Assembly (NCBI RefSeq): GCF_001315945.1
Contig: NZ_BBBG01000005.1
Location: 79,599-143,598, forward strand
DNA length: 64,000 bases
Source of the DNA: Methanogenium cariaci JCM 10550
GTDB lineage: Archaea; Halobacteriota; Methanomicrobia; Methanomicrobiales; Methanomicrobiaceae
Direction of reading: 5' to 3'
Of the stretch, positions 37,535-48,393 are shown piece after piece (within the stretch, counting starts at the first letter, position 1; each line of letters starts with the position of its first letter). Both the position numbers and the translations under genes were made by a program. Under the pieces are notes generated by a model. It did not search any database. It was given only the letters and a program-made list of their open reading frames with translations, and was not told the origin of the DNA.

Positions 37535-38339
37535 GCCTTCTTCCTCCGGTACTTTACGGTGCACCTGCACCCGGGGGGGAACCTCGGGGGGGCGTGCATG
37601 TGTCCTGAAGGGAACGGAGCATCGATATCGATCCACCCGGCGTCGCTGTTCGCGAGGCAGCCGTCAGAGACTCTCTTGTCTCCGACATCGCTCCAGGCCA
37701 TCTCCATCGGGAGGCCATTGTCGTTCAGCTCCTTTGCAGTGAGCCGGCTGCCCTCTTCGTATGCCTCGGCCGCCTCGGTGACGGCGATCAGGTGCGCCCG
37801 GGTCTGGATATGGGCCTGCGGTTTGCCCACGCCGAACTCGGCATACTTCTTCCGGATCTCTGCTGCGGTCTTGTTGTAGCCCCAGCTTGTCCATACCCGT
37901 CGTTACGATGCGCCGGATTTCTTTGCGGGTAGTGGCGTCGATATTGGTGACTGCCTCTGCTCCGTGTTCTTCGAGATACGCGATTGCCTTCGGGTGTTTG
38001 AGGTCAAACGCCCCCCCCTACACAGAGCTCAGCAGACTGCCGCCTTGCAGCTGCTGAGAGGGCTATACCTCCTGCAGTCAGGATAGGTTCTGTGAAATTC
38101 ACCTTTGTTGACACATACGCATCCTCAAGGGCGGACTCAACCTCCGAGAGTGTCGCTGCCGGTTCCTCTGCCTCGCGGAAGTACCGGTCATAGACGGTGA
38201 AGAACTCTGTCTGGTGTCTCCAGAATGCGGCCCGCATATCGCTCTCAAGCTGGCGCTCGATGAGGGTCAGGGCCGTGTCCTTGTGCAGCTGCCGGGTGGC
38301 ATCTGCGATCTCACTGAGTATCGCTGCGAGCCGGCTCAT
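37531..38339 (-). CDS. Head morphogenesis protein (SPP1 gp7 / MuF-like), frameshifted
   Basis: About 268 residues. N-terminal helical region MSRLAAILSEIADATRQLHK and FFTVYDRYFREAEEPAATLS; C-terminal MuF hallmark AHLIAVTEAAEAYEEGSRLT, then GCLANSDAGWIDIDAPFPSG and GCRCTVKYRRKKA. Breaks lie at a C7 run near 38012 and near 37885. Located directly after portal as in SPP1 and Mu. Confidence 0.82.
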
Positions 38340-39997
38340 GCCTCAACCTCCCGGAGGTATGTCTCCAGCTTGCCGACGACGGTTGCAAGGGTTGAGAGGG
38401 CTTCCTGCGTGCCGGGTGTCGGCGAGACGTAGTCGTCCGGGAACCACTCGTCGACCAGGTCGCCGGCGTTGGGCACCTCAAGGGCGTCCAGCAGGAGCCT
38501 GGTCAAGGTGTCGACTGGGATGGTTCCTGCAGGGGGTGTAGCCCTTCAGGGTGCCAGCACCGATTAGTGCATCCACCCTCGCCAGCAGGTCGTGCTCCAG
38601 GAGCGGCGGGTACTTGATCTCGACCTTGCGACTCATCGGGGTGCTGTCATCTGAGTCTGGGTCGGTTGCGAGCGTGACGATGCGATCCCCCCCATCCTCG
38701 TCGGTGTCGATGGTGGCTCCCTGGGCGAGCGGGCCGTTCGGTGCGATGGCTGCCTCGTCGATGACATATCCGAGAATGTTTTGGAGGATAGATTTCCAGA
38801 GCGTCTGGCGGGCCAGGAACTGCAGTTCCATCGGGCGCTCCATGCTTTTGGCCGTGGCGAGGTTGCCTGTGCTGGGATCCCCCCCGGTGAGATAGTGCTC
38901 ATATATGCCTGTCGCAGAACAGACCATGAGCATCAGCCGGCGTGCATCGTCACAGCTGGTGGTGACCCCCCCTGCAGTCTTCATCGGTTCGAGCTTTGCT
39001 CCCTCGCCCGAGATGAAGGTGGAGCCGGTCGGCATGGTCTGCTGTGTCTCACCTGTCTTGGCAAACGGGTTTGCAATGAGCGCCTGTAGCTGGGTCTTTG
39101 CGGTCGCCACTGCCCCCCCGGTGCCTCCTTTGACAGTGAGCCGGTGGGCAAACTGTGAGAGGGCCTTGACGATCGTCGTCCAGTCCTCCAAGAACTCTTT
39201 ATATGAGCGGGCCCAGTCACAGGCAGCATAGACCTCAGAGACGCCGAACTGCATGTCATTGAGCCGGTTGACCGCGACATGGTAGATCTTCGCCTCACGA
39301 ACCGATATGCCACCTATTGTCGCAGGGTGCCCCCCCTACTGGGGGGGAGTATCTCCAGTCCGGATAGTAGGCCTTCTGCTGCCGGGCCTCCGGAGAGCCC
39401 GTCTGATGATTGATCACAGTTGAGGTCCATGATCTGAGGTAGTACCACGGGTCTGCAGCATCCTCCGGGTTTGCAATGACAGTCTCGATCTCTGCAAAGG
39501 GGGGGATCGTCCGGATCTTGACCATGCCGGTCGACGGGTTGCGAAAGAGGGTGAAGAACAGATTAGCAAAGAGCTGCAGCTCAGACTCAAGCCGCATCTT
39601 TGCCTCGATATCGCCGAGGACAGATTCGTTTGTCTTGTCCTCCAGGAACCGCTGCACCACGGCGTCAACGATCGGATGCTCAGCCGGATGGTGACCCCCC
39701 CCTGTGCCCAGACATAGGTAGTCTGTGTGACTACAGCGCGGCGGATGAGCGGGTTCTTGAGCCAGTAGACGCGGGCCTGTTTGCACATCATGTTCAGAGC
39801 TGTGCGGGAGAAGTCACTCTCTGTAGTAGCTGAGAGGCGAACCCAACCAGGCTCGTTGAACTGATCTTCAAGGACTGAGAGCCGCTCAACGAGGGTATCA
39901 TATCCTTCGGCGGCCGCACCGTAGGCGTCCATGAAGCCTGCAGTTCCGGTTCGAGGATCTCTGCTGCCTGTTCTTTTGTGATCGGTTTGTCTGTCAT
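38336..39997 (-). CDS. Portal protein, frameshifted
   Basis: About 550 residues. The start MTDKPITKEQAAEILEPEL joins, after a slip near 39937, to MDAYGAAAEGYDTLVERLSV. Recognisable portal parts are VYWLKNPLIRRAVVTQTTYV, FANLFFTLFRNPSTGMVKIR, AVNRLNDMQFGVSEVYAACD-like sequence, DEAAIAPNGPLAQGATID and a C-terminal KLETYLREVEA. Breaks lie at C7 runs near 39698 and 39335-39350 and near 38530. It forms the dodecameric DNA gate of the capsid. Confidence 0.82.
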
Positions 39998-40001
39998 GAT
40001 G

Positions 40002-41528
40002 TCACACTGGTGAGATTGATACGTGTTCGTCGTAGGTGGCGACCTGTTCTGGAGGGAGTGCCTGTATCTCTTCCAGTTGGGCAAGGATGATCGCTGCATA
40101 TGCTGCTACATCTACCTGGTCATCATTCGGGGCATTTGGAAACCCTGCGAGTTCTTCTTCATATGCTCGACCCACGGGGCATGTGCCCGGTGGTAGACTG
40201 TGTTAGCCTTATACCGGGTCGCGATCGGGATGGCCCGCAGGGCTTTGTCCTTGTCTGCGTCGAGTTCGAGGATCGGCAGCCCCCCCGACCGGAGCATGGT
40301 CTGATAGGTGGTCTTGCCGATGCCGTTGGACTCAATGCCCTGCACGACCGGGTGCCACCGGAGGAACGCATTTGTCAGATAGTCCAGATGGTCAGGCCCC
40401 CCCTCAATGCGGGTTCGCACGATGTCAGGGAGAAGGAGATCCCTGTTGGGTGTGATCACCCAGGTTCCGATGACAAAGTAATCTGCGCTGGATCGAGTAG
40501 ACCCTGCGACGTCACAGGTCTGGATTATGATGCACTGCGATGCTAGTACACGGCGCTCTCCTGCAGAGGTGTTGAGGACATACTGATCCCCCCCTTCGAC
40601 CGTGAAGTAGCGGAAATACTCCCGCTTGAACATGTTTCCTTCCGGATCCCCCCCCGGTCGCTGCTGGTATTCACAGTTCCACCAGTATGCAGTCAGAACC
40701 TTCTCGATTGCCTGGAGTTCCTCCAGCGGGTATCGTTCGGGCCAGAGAGGCTCGCCGAATTCACGTCCGAGAGGGTCATTCTCCTCTGCGATTGCAGGGA
40801 GGTTGATCACGGTCCACTCTTCTCCGCCTGCAGCTTCTTCTGCGATGAGGTGGCCGACAAGGTCGTCCTGGTGCCACCGGGTGTGGATGACGACCATCGC
40901 GCCGTCGGGAGTGAGCCTTGTGCGGGCGACCGTCCGGTACCAGTTAATAACCTTCTTGCGCTGAGTTGGGCTGTGGGAATCTTCCGGGCCCTTGAACGGG
41001 TCGTCGATAACAAACACCCGGGCGCCACGCCCCCCCGTGATGGTACCGCCAACGCCGGTGGCAGTCAGTCCGCCCCCCCGGTGCCCTTCGATGCCCCCCC
41101 AGCGGTTGACGGCTGCTGAGTCACTGGCAATCTTTGTCCCCCCCAGAGATCCCCCCCGTGCTGGTCAAGTGCGGTGCGTGCAACCCGGGAGAAGTCGTGT
41201 GCGAGCTCTGCAGAGTATGAGCTGATGATCACTTCCCAGTCGGGGGGGTTGCGACCAAGCAACCATGCGGGGGGGTAGTGCTTGGAGACGACCTCGCTCT
41301 TGCCGTGACGGGGTGGCAGGGTAATGATCACCCGGCGCAGTTCCCCCCACGTTCGACCTGTTCAAGGACGTCACAGATGAGATCGAGATGGCGTGCTCTC
41401 TGCCACTGCCAGCCTGAGGCAAGTTCGATGAACGAGGCCAGATGGCCACGTGCATCAGTTTTGAGTATCGCACTCAGCGCGTTTCGCTCTTCGAGCGATA
41501 ACGGCTTCTGCACGGTTGATGAGCTCAT
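40002..41528 (-). CDS. terL: Terminase large subunit, frameshifted
   Basis: About 506 residues. ATPase: Walker A in TLPPRHGKSEVVSKHY, Walker B ARVFVIDDPFKG, and coupling region VVIHTRWHQDDLVGHL. RNase-H-like nuclease: TCDVAGSTRSSADYFVIGTW, GIESNGIGKTTYQ and PNDDQVDVAAYA. Breaks near 41345, 41030-41155 and 40130 lie mostly on C7 runs. The start overlaps the small subunit gene by 74 bases; a downstream start is possible. Confidence 0.9.
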
Positions 41529-41973
41529 CGTCTGGTATGTCTGTGGTTTTTAGTGAGCCCGAGAGCTCGATCTGCTGTTTGTCGTTGTTCCACTCCTCTG
41601 GGCGGCGGTTCCGGAGCCAGAGCGTCTGTGCGTTCGGCATCGGAGTGACGGGCTTCTTGATGACTTCCTTCCGGAGGAGGTTGCCCTGTGCGTCGAGGGT
41701 CTCCTTGACCTCTTCGACGGTGTAGCCGACGCAGTTTTTGTAGAGTGCGTTGACGACTGCATCGTCTGCAGGTTCACGTATTTCCTCGGCGGCGGCCTTG
41801 AGATCCGGATACTTTTTGTACCAGCGGTAGAGTGTGTCAGGGGTGACCCCCCCGAGCACAGCTGCTATCTGCCGGCCCGTCCAGGGGGGGACGTCCTTGT
41901 ACTCATCCCGCAGTGCCATCCTCCGGAGCTTGTCCGGATTATCGGCCCGCCACTTCGTGCAGGACTTCCTCAT
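41455..41973 (-). CDS. Terminase small subunit-like protein
   Basis: 172 residues with an N-terminal helix-turn-helix (WTGRQIAAVLGGVTPDTLYR, WYKKYPDLKAAAEEI) and a C-terminal acidic/basic tail. The position directly before terL supports the DNA-recognition role. The extra Gly in VLGGVTP and Pro in VPPWTG come from C7 runs. Confidence 0.75.
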   Translation of the reverse strand: MRKSCTKWRADNPDKLRRMALRDEYKDVPPWTGRQIAAVLGGVTPDTLYRWYKKYPDLKAAAEEIREPADDAVVNALYKNCVGYTVEEVKETLDAQGNLLRKEVIKKPVTPMPNAQTLWLRNRRPEEWNNDKQQIELSGSLKTTDIPDDELINRAEAVIARRAKRAECDTQN

Positions 41974-42650
41974 TTCTGTATCACAAACGTGGGGACGGGC
42001 TTCTTCGTTACCTCGACCTGCACTCGTGCTGATTCCTCGTACCAGCAGACCTCGTCGTAGCTCATCGTGTTGGTCTTGTAGCCCTCAACGATAGAGAAGG
42101 TGTGTGGGCCCGGTGCGATAGTCGCAGGGACATCGAAGTAGTACAGGAGTTTGAACTTGTCCGGGTGATTGGTGTCTCCTTCGGTCTTGACGAAATCTGA
42201 CCGGATAGTACAGTTCTGCACGTCGTAGATCGTATCGTCAATATTGAGTCCTAGGGTGACTGTGCCGATGCGCTTAGCGCCAACAGGTACTTTGATCTTA
42301 CCTCCCTGCTGCACCTGCGTGAGAGGGACCTGGTTGCCATTCTTCTGTTCGTACTTGATCCACTTCGAGAAGAGTCCGACAACCTCGATGTCGCCGATGG
42401 TGAGTCCTTCTGCAGTTACAGTCGGGACGGTCTGCCCAAAGCGTTCCTGCACCTCAGCCGGTGCAGCATCGGCCTCTGGTTTCGCCGGGTCAAAATAGTC
42501 GAGGATCTCTGTGAGGAGGGCCCCCCCTGCCTCTGCTGCTGCTTTGTAGTTGCGGGCCTTGTATGCACCGTAGATGGTGCCGACGTAGCCGATCAGAGCC
42601 ACGACAAAGGCGATGATTGTTCCAGGTGAGATTACCTGTTCGATGGCCAT
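41970..42650 (-). CDS. Membrane-anchored protein of unknown function
   Basis: 226 residues: an N-terminal transmembrane helix (GTIIAFVVALIGYVGTIYGA), a linker with DYFDPAKPEADAAPAEVQER, and a beta-sandwich-like domain (LGLNIDDTIYDVQNCTIRSD, GPHTFSIVEGYKTN). It is the first gene of the structural operon after a 57-base gap. The architecture suggests an envelope-associated virus protein, perhaps for egress or exclusion (inference). Confidence 0.55.
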   Translation of the reverse strand: MAIEQVISPGTIIAFVVALIGYVGTIYGAYKARNYKAAAEAGGALLTEILDYFDPAKPEADAAPAEVQERFGQTVPTVTAEGLTIGDIEVVGLFSKWIKYEQKNGNQVPLTQVQQGGKIKVPVGAKRIGTVTLGLNIDDTIYDVQNCTIRSDFVKTEGDTNHPDKFKLLYYFDVPATIAPGPHTFSIVEGYKTNTMSYDEVCWYEESARVQVEVTKKPVPTFVIQK

Positions 42651-42707
42651 GCTGGGCTATGCGACTGAAACGTGCTTAAAATAGGAGGAAAATGGCTATA
42701 TGGGTAG

Positions 42708-42938
42708 TTATGGCTTTTTTGTTCTTTGTGCCTTTGTGCCATGATGGTCTTGAAGGGCATCATCTTCTGACCCCCCTAACGGTTCACTTAGAGGATTATT
42801 GGCCAGGTCAACTGAGAGGTGCACGGGAGTGCCGCACCACCCGTTTTCTGTCATCCGGGGGGGAGGGTATTGAGCTTTATACCATGCATCAGAGTCTGGG
42901 TTTGGGTAGTAGAATGGCTCGAAGGGATTGTCACTCAT
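42708..42938 (-). CDS. Hypothetical early protein
   Basis: 76 residues: MSDNPFEPFYYPNPDSDAWY, rich in Pro and aromatic residues, no hydrophobic segment. A purine-rich stretch precedes the ATG. No family. Confidence 0.45.
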   Translation of the reverse strand: MSDNPFEPFYYPNPDSDAWYKAQYPPPRMTENGWCGTPVHLSVDLANNPLSEPLGGSEDDALQDHHGTKAQRTKKP

Positions 42939-42944
42939 ACTTTC

Positions 42945-43160
42945 TCATCTCTCTCTGGGTGCCTGCACCCCCCCTTCGACCTCTTCCGGCAGTACCTTCA
43001 CTCCTTCCACCTCGTCGAGCAGATCCTTCACGACGTCCTCATACGTCACCTGCCCCCCCTCGGTCTTGACCTTGTAGAGGGGGGGCATCTTACGGGCAGT
43101 CAGTCGCATCCATGTCTCCCGACTGACGGTGACCTTCCGTGGGCCTGCCTGTGCTGACAT
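42945..43160 (-). CDS. Small protein, possible ribbon-helix-helix type
   Basis: 71 residues: MSAQAGPRKVTVSRETWMRL with a strand followed by VTYEDVVKDLLDEVEGVKVL helices, the order seen in small DNA-binding ribbon-helix-helix proteins of archaeal viruses. Inferred from pattern only. Confidence 0.5.
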   Translation of the reverse strand: MSAQAGPRKVTVSRETWMRLTARKMPPLYKVKTEGGQVTYEDVVKDLLDEVEGVKVLPEEVEGGVQAPRER

Positions 43161-43640
43161 CAGAACACCCCCCCCGGAACTCGGTCTCGGTCATCGGCGC
43201 GAGTGTCGCCGTCTGCAGCTCACCTCTGAGCACCTGCCGCAGGTCATGACACATGCAGCACCAGTAGGCCCGGTCGTGGAACTCGATCAGGGCGACCAGT
43301 GTCATGTCAACATCAGGATAGATGCTCGCCCTGGGCAACATCTCGTGCTGCACCCCCCCGAAGAGCTGTGCCGGGTTTGGCAGGGGGGGCTGGATCATCT
43401 GTCCGCCCCGGATCGCGTTCGGGTCTTCGGGCCGGTCGTGGTCGGCGGTGTTGGCGAGGAGCAGGTTGCTCTGCAGCACGTCGCGTAGTGGTCGCCGTTG
43501 GAGGTGTGCCAGTGCAGGCCCGCCTGACCGTGACGGATGACGTAGGACTCTGCGGTCGGGGGGGTTGATACTGCCCGGCCCCCGATCTCCGGGAGGATCT
43601 CCATACCCTCGGCGTGGAAAAACTCTGTGAGGGAGCTCAT
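43159..43640 (-). CDS. Hypothetical protein, frameshifted
   Basis: About 157 residues joining MSSLTEFFHAEGMEILPEIG, the middle ESYVIRHGQAGLHWHTSNGD and, after a slip near 43475, LLLANTADHDRPEDPNAIRG and LVALIEFHDRAYWCCMCHDL. His/Cys content may indicate metal binding. It overlaps both neighbours. Function unknown. Confidence 0.5.
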
Positions 43641-44267
43641 GCCATCTCCTCCAGGACTGTGAAGCCCCCTCGTATCTCCGGGCCTGCGGATCTCGATTGC
43701 CCGGCTCGGAATCTCCGGGGTCGTGTGCCCACCCTTGCGCAGGACTTCCCTGTGCTGCTTGTTGTCGTATCGTGTCGCGCCCCCCGCATGTTAGCATCAT
43801 TTTCGTATGCACTGATCGCCACCCACTCGTGTATACGCTGTCCCCCCCAGGGCCTGATGTCCACTCACTGTGTATCTTTGCGCCGGGACGGGATGATTTG
43901 CCGGATTTCACCTGCGTGACATAGCCGTCGGTGGCGAGTATCCATGTACTCCATGCCAGCCTGACAGACTCCCCCCCGTGGTGGTGGCCATCGGCCGCGT
44001 AGATCACGGCGTAGTGCTTCACCGGCACGACCTTCGTGCCGACCTTGTGCACCAGCTCCCCGTCCGGGGGGGTCAGGTATCTGATCTCCTGGTGACGATC
44101 GTAGAGCAGGAAGTCCTCGGGCCTGACATCAATAGGGAACGAGTCTCCGAGCCTCCCGCCTTGATCTCGTCCATGTGCTGCAGCAGCTGGAGAGCGATCT
44201 TTCCTATGCCCGGAGGATGTGCCGGGTATCCAAACATTTCAAAGGATGTCTGCACGGCGGAGCTCAT
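43637..44267 (-). CDS. Hypothetical protein, frameshifted
   Basis: About 209 residues joining MSSAVQTSFEMFGYPAHPPG, LVHKVGTKVVPVKHYAVIYA, TWILATDGYVTQVKSGKSSR and RIHEWVAISAYENDANMRGA. Breaks near 44150, 44072 and 43845. It may be a conserved early protein; no family recognised. Confidence 0.5.
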
Positions 44268-44340
44268 CGTGACTCCTCCCACTGCTCGTTCCAGCAGTCT
44301 TGACGTATTTTCTCCTCAAGACCTGCCACAGCAGCATCTA

Positions 44341-44745
44341 TCACATCGCCACCTTCCTGCGGGCCACCCGTTCAGCCTCTAGTTCCCCCCTTCAGCTGCT
44401 CAGTCCGTTCCACCATGTCAAAGTAGTCCTCGGCCCGCATCGTCACCTTCCAGTGTCGGTAGAACCGGGCCTTACGTTCTGCAGACCGCTCAAGAGTCTT
44501 GCGATGCACAACGATGGGTATGACATCGGGTTTCCCGTCACGGATGGCCTGTGCCATCGCCTTGTCGACGTTCAGGGCCTCATCCCACTTGCACTCGACG
44601 TGATGCCCTGGTACGCCGACAACATCCTCTCCTTCGATGCCGGAGTGCTGCTGGCCCCCCCTACGGGCAAACTCATACCCCTGCTCCCGTAGGTACTTTG
44701 AGAGTGCAAGCTCTGCCGGATGCCCTTGGCCCGTGAGTTTACCAT
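44341..44745 (-). CDS. PDDEXK-type nuclease resembling Holliday junction resolvase Hjc, frameshifted
   Basis: About 134 residues: NSRAKGIRQELALSKYLREQ, GYEFARRG, QHSGIEGEDVVGVPGHHVEC and K. The order E - x - D(VVG) - E-C-K fits the PD-(D/E)xK core with the substrate helix GxRxE. The corrected end is QLKGELEAERVARRKVAM at TGA 44341-44343. Candidate roles are junction resolution or DNA processing in replication. Breaks near 44660 (C7) and 44385 (C6). Confidence 0.65.
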
Positions 44746-44906
44746 CAGAGCCCCCTCCACATGCACCCTATGCCCCAGATGCACTGTGTCAGCACCTCGG
44801 CAGGGTCTGCGAACTTATCCTCTGCTGCTACGTGTCTGGGACACGAGTCGAGGTACTTGCACTCGATCAGGTCTACGTGCCTGCAGTGCGTGAGTGTGGT
44901 CTCCAT
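44745..44906 (-). CDS. Small Cys-rich early protein
   Basis: 53 residues: METTLTHCRHVDLIECKYLD, four to five Cys and His (CPRHVAAED, CIWGIGCMW), a possible zinc knuckle. Its stop overlaps the nuclease start. No family. Confidence 0.45.
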   Translation of the reverse strand: METTLTHCRHVDLIECKYLDSCPRHVAAEDKFADPAEVLTQCIWGIGCMWRGL

Positions 44907-45064
44907 CAGACCGCCTCCAGTCTAACATCGACGCCCCCCCACCGTTCCTCGACCATCTGGTTGACCACGTCATACGCCTTTAGCAGTTCGTCTGAGATGA
45001 CGTCTGCCTCGTGCTTCGTGATGGTGATGTCCTTCTTCGGCTTGACAACGACCTTGACTGTCAC
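44906..45064 (-). CDS. Small hypothetical early protein
   Basis: 52 residues from a GTG start: VTVKVVVKPKKDITITKHEA, VISDELLKAYDVVNQMVEER. Strand-helix pattern. Its stop overlaps the next ATG. One Gly extra at a G7 run. Confidence 0.45.
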   Translation of the reverse strand: MTVKVVVKPKKDITITKHEADVISDELLKAYDVVNQMVEERWGGVDVRLEAV

Positions 45065-45306
45065 GCGATCACCTCCATGTCGACGATCTCTCCTGCGAGA
45101 TCCACCTGCCAGGAGTAGCGGTCAAACTGTTCCGGTATCCAAACCGCTGAGGATTCCCAGCAGAGCGGGCAGTAGTTGCCCGAGGTGCTCTCCACCCTGC
45201 CGGTCTGCTCGGTGAGCTTGCGTCCACAGCAGGCGCACCGGTTCAGGCCGAGTGCAGGCCCGCCATCAGGTGTCATGCACATCGCACGACCTTCAGCGTA
45301 GTTCAT
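45061..45306 (-). CDS. Small zinc-finger protein
   Basis: 81 residues with a Cys4 finger CACCGRKLTEQ...YCPLCWE, then an aromatic C-terminal part. Tightly overlaps its neighbours. Function unknown; such fingers are frequent in this early region. Confidence 0.5.
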   Translation of the reverse strand: MNYAEGRAMCMTPDGGPALGLNRCACCGRKLTEQTGRVESTSGNYCPLCWESSAVWIPEQFDRYSWQVDLAGEIVDMEVIA

Positions 45307-45632
45307 GCGATCACTCCTTTTTCGGCGTCCAGTTTCTCCGACAGCTCCGTGAGTGATCGTGCCAGGAACCGCACCCGGTCCGGCGACAGCGATACTCGTA
45401 GGGCACCGTCCCAGAGGATCACCGTCGTGTCCCGGTTCTCCTGCGTGACTGTCACCATGCCGTCGGTCTTGTAGTAGCCTCTCCGAGGACAGCTGCTGTA
45501 GTCGCACCGCCTCGAGGTAGCACCACCATGACGGCACCATGCGAGTGCTTGGTCGTAGGGCCTGCATACCCCGTCCCGGAGACACTCCGACAGCGTAGTT
45601 GCCCGCCACCTGTCGTGCTGCTGTAAGGTCAT
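45303..45632 (-). CDS. Hypothetical early protein
   Basis: 109 residues: LSECLRDGVCRPYDQALAWC, CDYSSCPRRGYYKTDG and RFLARSLTELSEKLDAEKG. Cys-containing N-terminal half, helical end. No family. Confidence 0.45.
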   Translation of the reverse strand: MTLQQHDRWRATTLSECLRDGVCRPYDQALAWCRHGGATSRRCDYSSCPRRGYYKTDGMVTVTQENRDTTVILWDGALRVSLSPDRVRFLARSLTELSEKLDAEKGVIA

Positions 45633-45686
45633 GCCATCACCTCCGGAGCGTCGGAATCTGATCTGTCAGAGCACTTCAGATCAGGT

Positions 45687-45880
45687 AGGTGCACATGGGT
45701 GCACTTCTTTACAAAGTCCCTACGTGAGGAATTACTATAGAAAGTTATGAAAATGGTGAACCTATGTGCACCGAGACAATGTCTTTTTATACTCCGGTGC
45801 ATTTGGTGCACTATGTTATATTTAGTAATCCTATTTGGTGTCCGCTGAAAGTTTCTGAATATGTGCACCTTGTGCACCTC
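45687..45880. other. Iteron array, candidate replication origin
   Basis: An AT-rich stretch of about 190 bases after the primase-helicase gene holds GGTGCAC elements: a tandem pair at 45687-45704 (10-base period), GTGCACC at 45766-45772, a pair at 45796-45811 (9-base period) and an inverted pair at 45863-45878. The outer pairs face each other. Iterons beside a replication gene suggest an origin or a regulator-bound site. No gene is supported here; a frame at 45629-45892 overlaps the array but has no protein character. Confidence 0.6.
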
Positions 45881-45888
45881 ATCGCTGA

Positions 45889-48393
45889 TCATAGTCCTGC
45901 CTCCTGCTCATCTGTAGTCTTCCATCTGACTCCCATCCACGACCTCACGCCGTGTATGATCGGGCCGTCCTGTAGTCCTCTGGCTCTCAGTTCTTGGGCG
46001 AGTTTCCTGGCACTCACAGGCCGTTCCCCCCCTGCCTCGTCACACCACTTCTCGTAGGACTCCCTGATCTCCCTGCGGGAGATACTCCGCCCCCCCCCAC
46101 AGATGATAATTCTGTCAGCGAACCACGCCGCAACAGTGTCGCTCTCGGTGCGGTATTGAGTGGTAGCAATCTTCACAGCAGGTGGCTGCACAAGACCGTG
46201 CTCACGCCATCTCAGATACCCTTCCAGGCACCAGTTTAGGATGCCGGCAACCTCCTGCTGCAGCACAATCTCATACCCCCCCAGTTTACGGCGATCCGCA
46301 GGGATTGTGACAGCAAATGGTATCAACCATATACGTCTCCAGATACCCTCGTCCGTGCCCTGTATCCGGGGCTGATAGTTTGTCGCGAGCCATATCTTCC
46401 CACCGGGTGTGATCTCAAACTCATTCTCATACAGCCTGCGGACCGTGACCTTTGCATCGCCCGTCAGCTGCTTGATTACACTCTCTGCCAGTGCCGCGTT
46501 CTCAGCCGGCTCTGAGGCTGTCACCATGCGGGACCCTGCCAGCCTGGCCAGATCAGACCGGGGGGGGCTCTCACCCCCCCGCTTCACCATCAGGCTCTCA
46601 GCAGCGATGTGAACCGCATAGTCCCCGAGCATATGGCTCAGAGTGTCCATCGTCACGTTCTTCCCATTCTTGCCGGTGCCGTAGAGGATGAAGACCACCT
46701 GCTCTGGGTTGGTTGCAAGCAGCGAGTATCCGCAGACCTCCTGGAACCCTCGGATCAGATCGTCGTCGTCCGCGAGGACCATCCGGATGTGTGCCTCCCA
46801 CTGGGGGGGCAGGTCGCCCCGGGGGGGTCATAGTCCACGTTGCAGCACTTCGTCAGGAGATCCTCCCGGCGGTGTTCGCGGAACGTCATTGTGTCGAGTT
46901 CCAGCGTGCCGTTCTGGCAGTTCAGCAAGTGTTCGGGCCGGTCCCAGTCTTCCGGCGTCACCGCGACTGATAGGTCGCTCCATCCACCATCGCGTTCCTG
47001 CGGGCGAGACTCTGTGAGGACATCGCCCACTTGGCACAGTCCTGGTTCTTTTTTGGGTCTGTGACGTAGGCGCACTCCACCATGATCGACCGGGCCGTCC
47101 GGGTGGAGTAGTCGAGCATCCGGTTGGTCGTATCCCGGTCCCAGAGGATCCCGTTCCAGACATGCCATGCCTTGAAGGTCTCACAGTGCCGGAGATTGTC
47201 ACCATACTGGTCGATCAGGCGGTCAGAGTTCCCGGCGTCTGTGTATGCATAGTTCTGTCCGTGTGAGTCCGGCAGGGTCTGGGGATCCGGGGGGGGATCT
47301 ACAGGCGGCACAGGAGCAGACATCTCCTGCTTCACCGGCACGTGTGGGGTGCATGCCCTCGCCTGTTTTTCCCGTTCCATCTCTGCCAGCTGCGGGCTAT
47401 ATCCCCCCCGTTTTTTCAGGGCCTCAAATACCGCCGGCCAGTGTCCCTGCAGACATCCTGACCGGGACTCCTCACACTCGATGATCCTGTCTGCTACAGC
47501 AAGGGCCTCCAAGGGGCCGCCCCCCCCGGTTCCGTGCCGGCGGCAGTACCAGGTGTTTGCCTGTGGGTCGATGATGAGATTTGAACCTGTTGAGGATCCG
47601 TGCACCGGGTGCACCCCCCCTTCGATCTGATGTTCCCGGTTGCGGGGGGGCTCTTCCGGCATCAGCAGGTCAGAGACCCGCAAGTCCAGCCGGTCGGCGA
47701 TGGACGTGCCGGCGGATGTGAAGTGCGGGATTGAGACCGCCTTCGGCTTCGCCCGATATCGGGCGATGAACGCCTCCACCTCTTCCAGGGGGACCGTCAT
47801 CGGTTCCATGTCGTTGTTCACCGTGTAGAGGTTGCCCGTCGGGTGCCTGCTGCCCGGCCCGACCACATAGAACGGGGAGCCGGAGCCCCCCCGCAGGTCG
47901 CCGACATCGGTGCCGTCCTCCCGGACGAGGATATACTTCTCGGCGGGCAGTTCGGGGCAGTAAAAATAGAAATGTGCCCCCCCGAGGGCCCCCCCTTGCG
48001 TCCGGTCTTGACGATGAAGGTCTGCATCAGGGTTGAGAAAAAGGGGGGGTCATCATAGAGGGCGATGACGTTGTCACAGTCGAGCACACAGAGCCCGCCT
48101 GCCACCATCACACCATAGTTCGTCTCGGCGTTGATGTGCCGGGCCAGCCGTTCGGAGTCATGCGCATAGTTCTGTTTGTCGTTCCAGCCCTTCTCGATGG
48201 CCCGCTTGTCACGGTCCCTAACCAAGATGAATCGACACCCGTGCAGCTGGTGCGGGATCACATCTGGCACCGGGGGGGCATTATCAGCAGCACGCCTGCG
48301 GGCTGCCTCTGCACGGGGGGGGATCATTTCCCCTTTGTAGTAGGTGGGAACCTCTTCCGGAGGGGGGGTGGCTGTGTCAGCTGTCGTTGGCAT
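45889..48393 (-). CDS. Primase-polymerase / D5-like helicase fusion, frameshifted
   Basis: About 833 residues. The N-terminal part has the archaeo-eukaryotic prim-pol look: NYGVMVAGGLCVLDCDNVIA and GHISIF. A middle Cys/His region (HPVHGSSTG, NTWYCRRHGTG) resembles a zinc-binding block. The C-terminal half is a superfamily 3 helicase of the P4/D5 type: VFILYGTGKNGKNVTMDTLS (Walker A), RLAGSRMVTASEPAENAALA (Walker B), KIWLATNYQPRIQGTDEGIW (sensor/Arg finger), then a winged helix. Breaks near 47860-47980 and 46825-46970 on C7 runs. It starts viral DNA replication. Confidence 0.88.

Noticed and set aside
45629..45892. An 87-codon minus-strand frame after the primase gene
   Set aside because: It spans the iteron array, has irregular composition and no good start; the repeats explain the sequence better.
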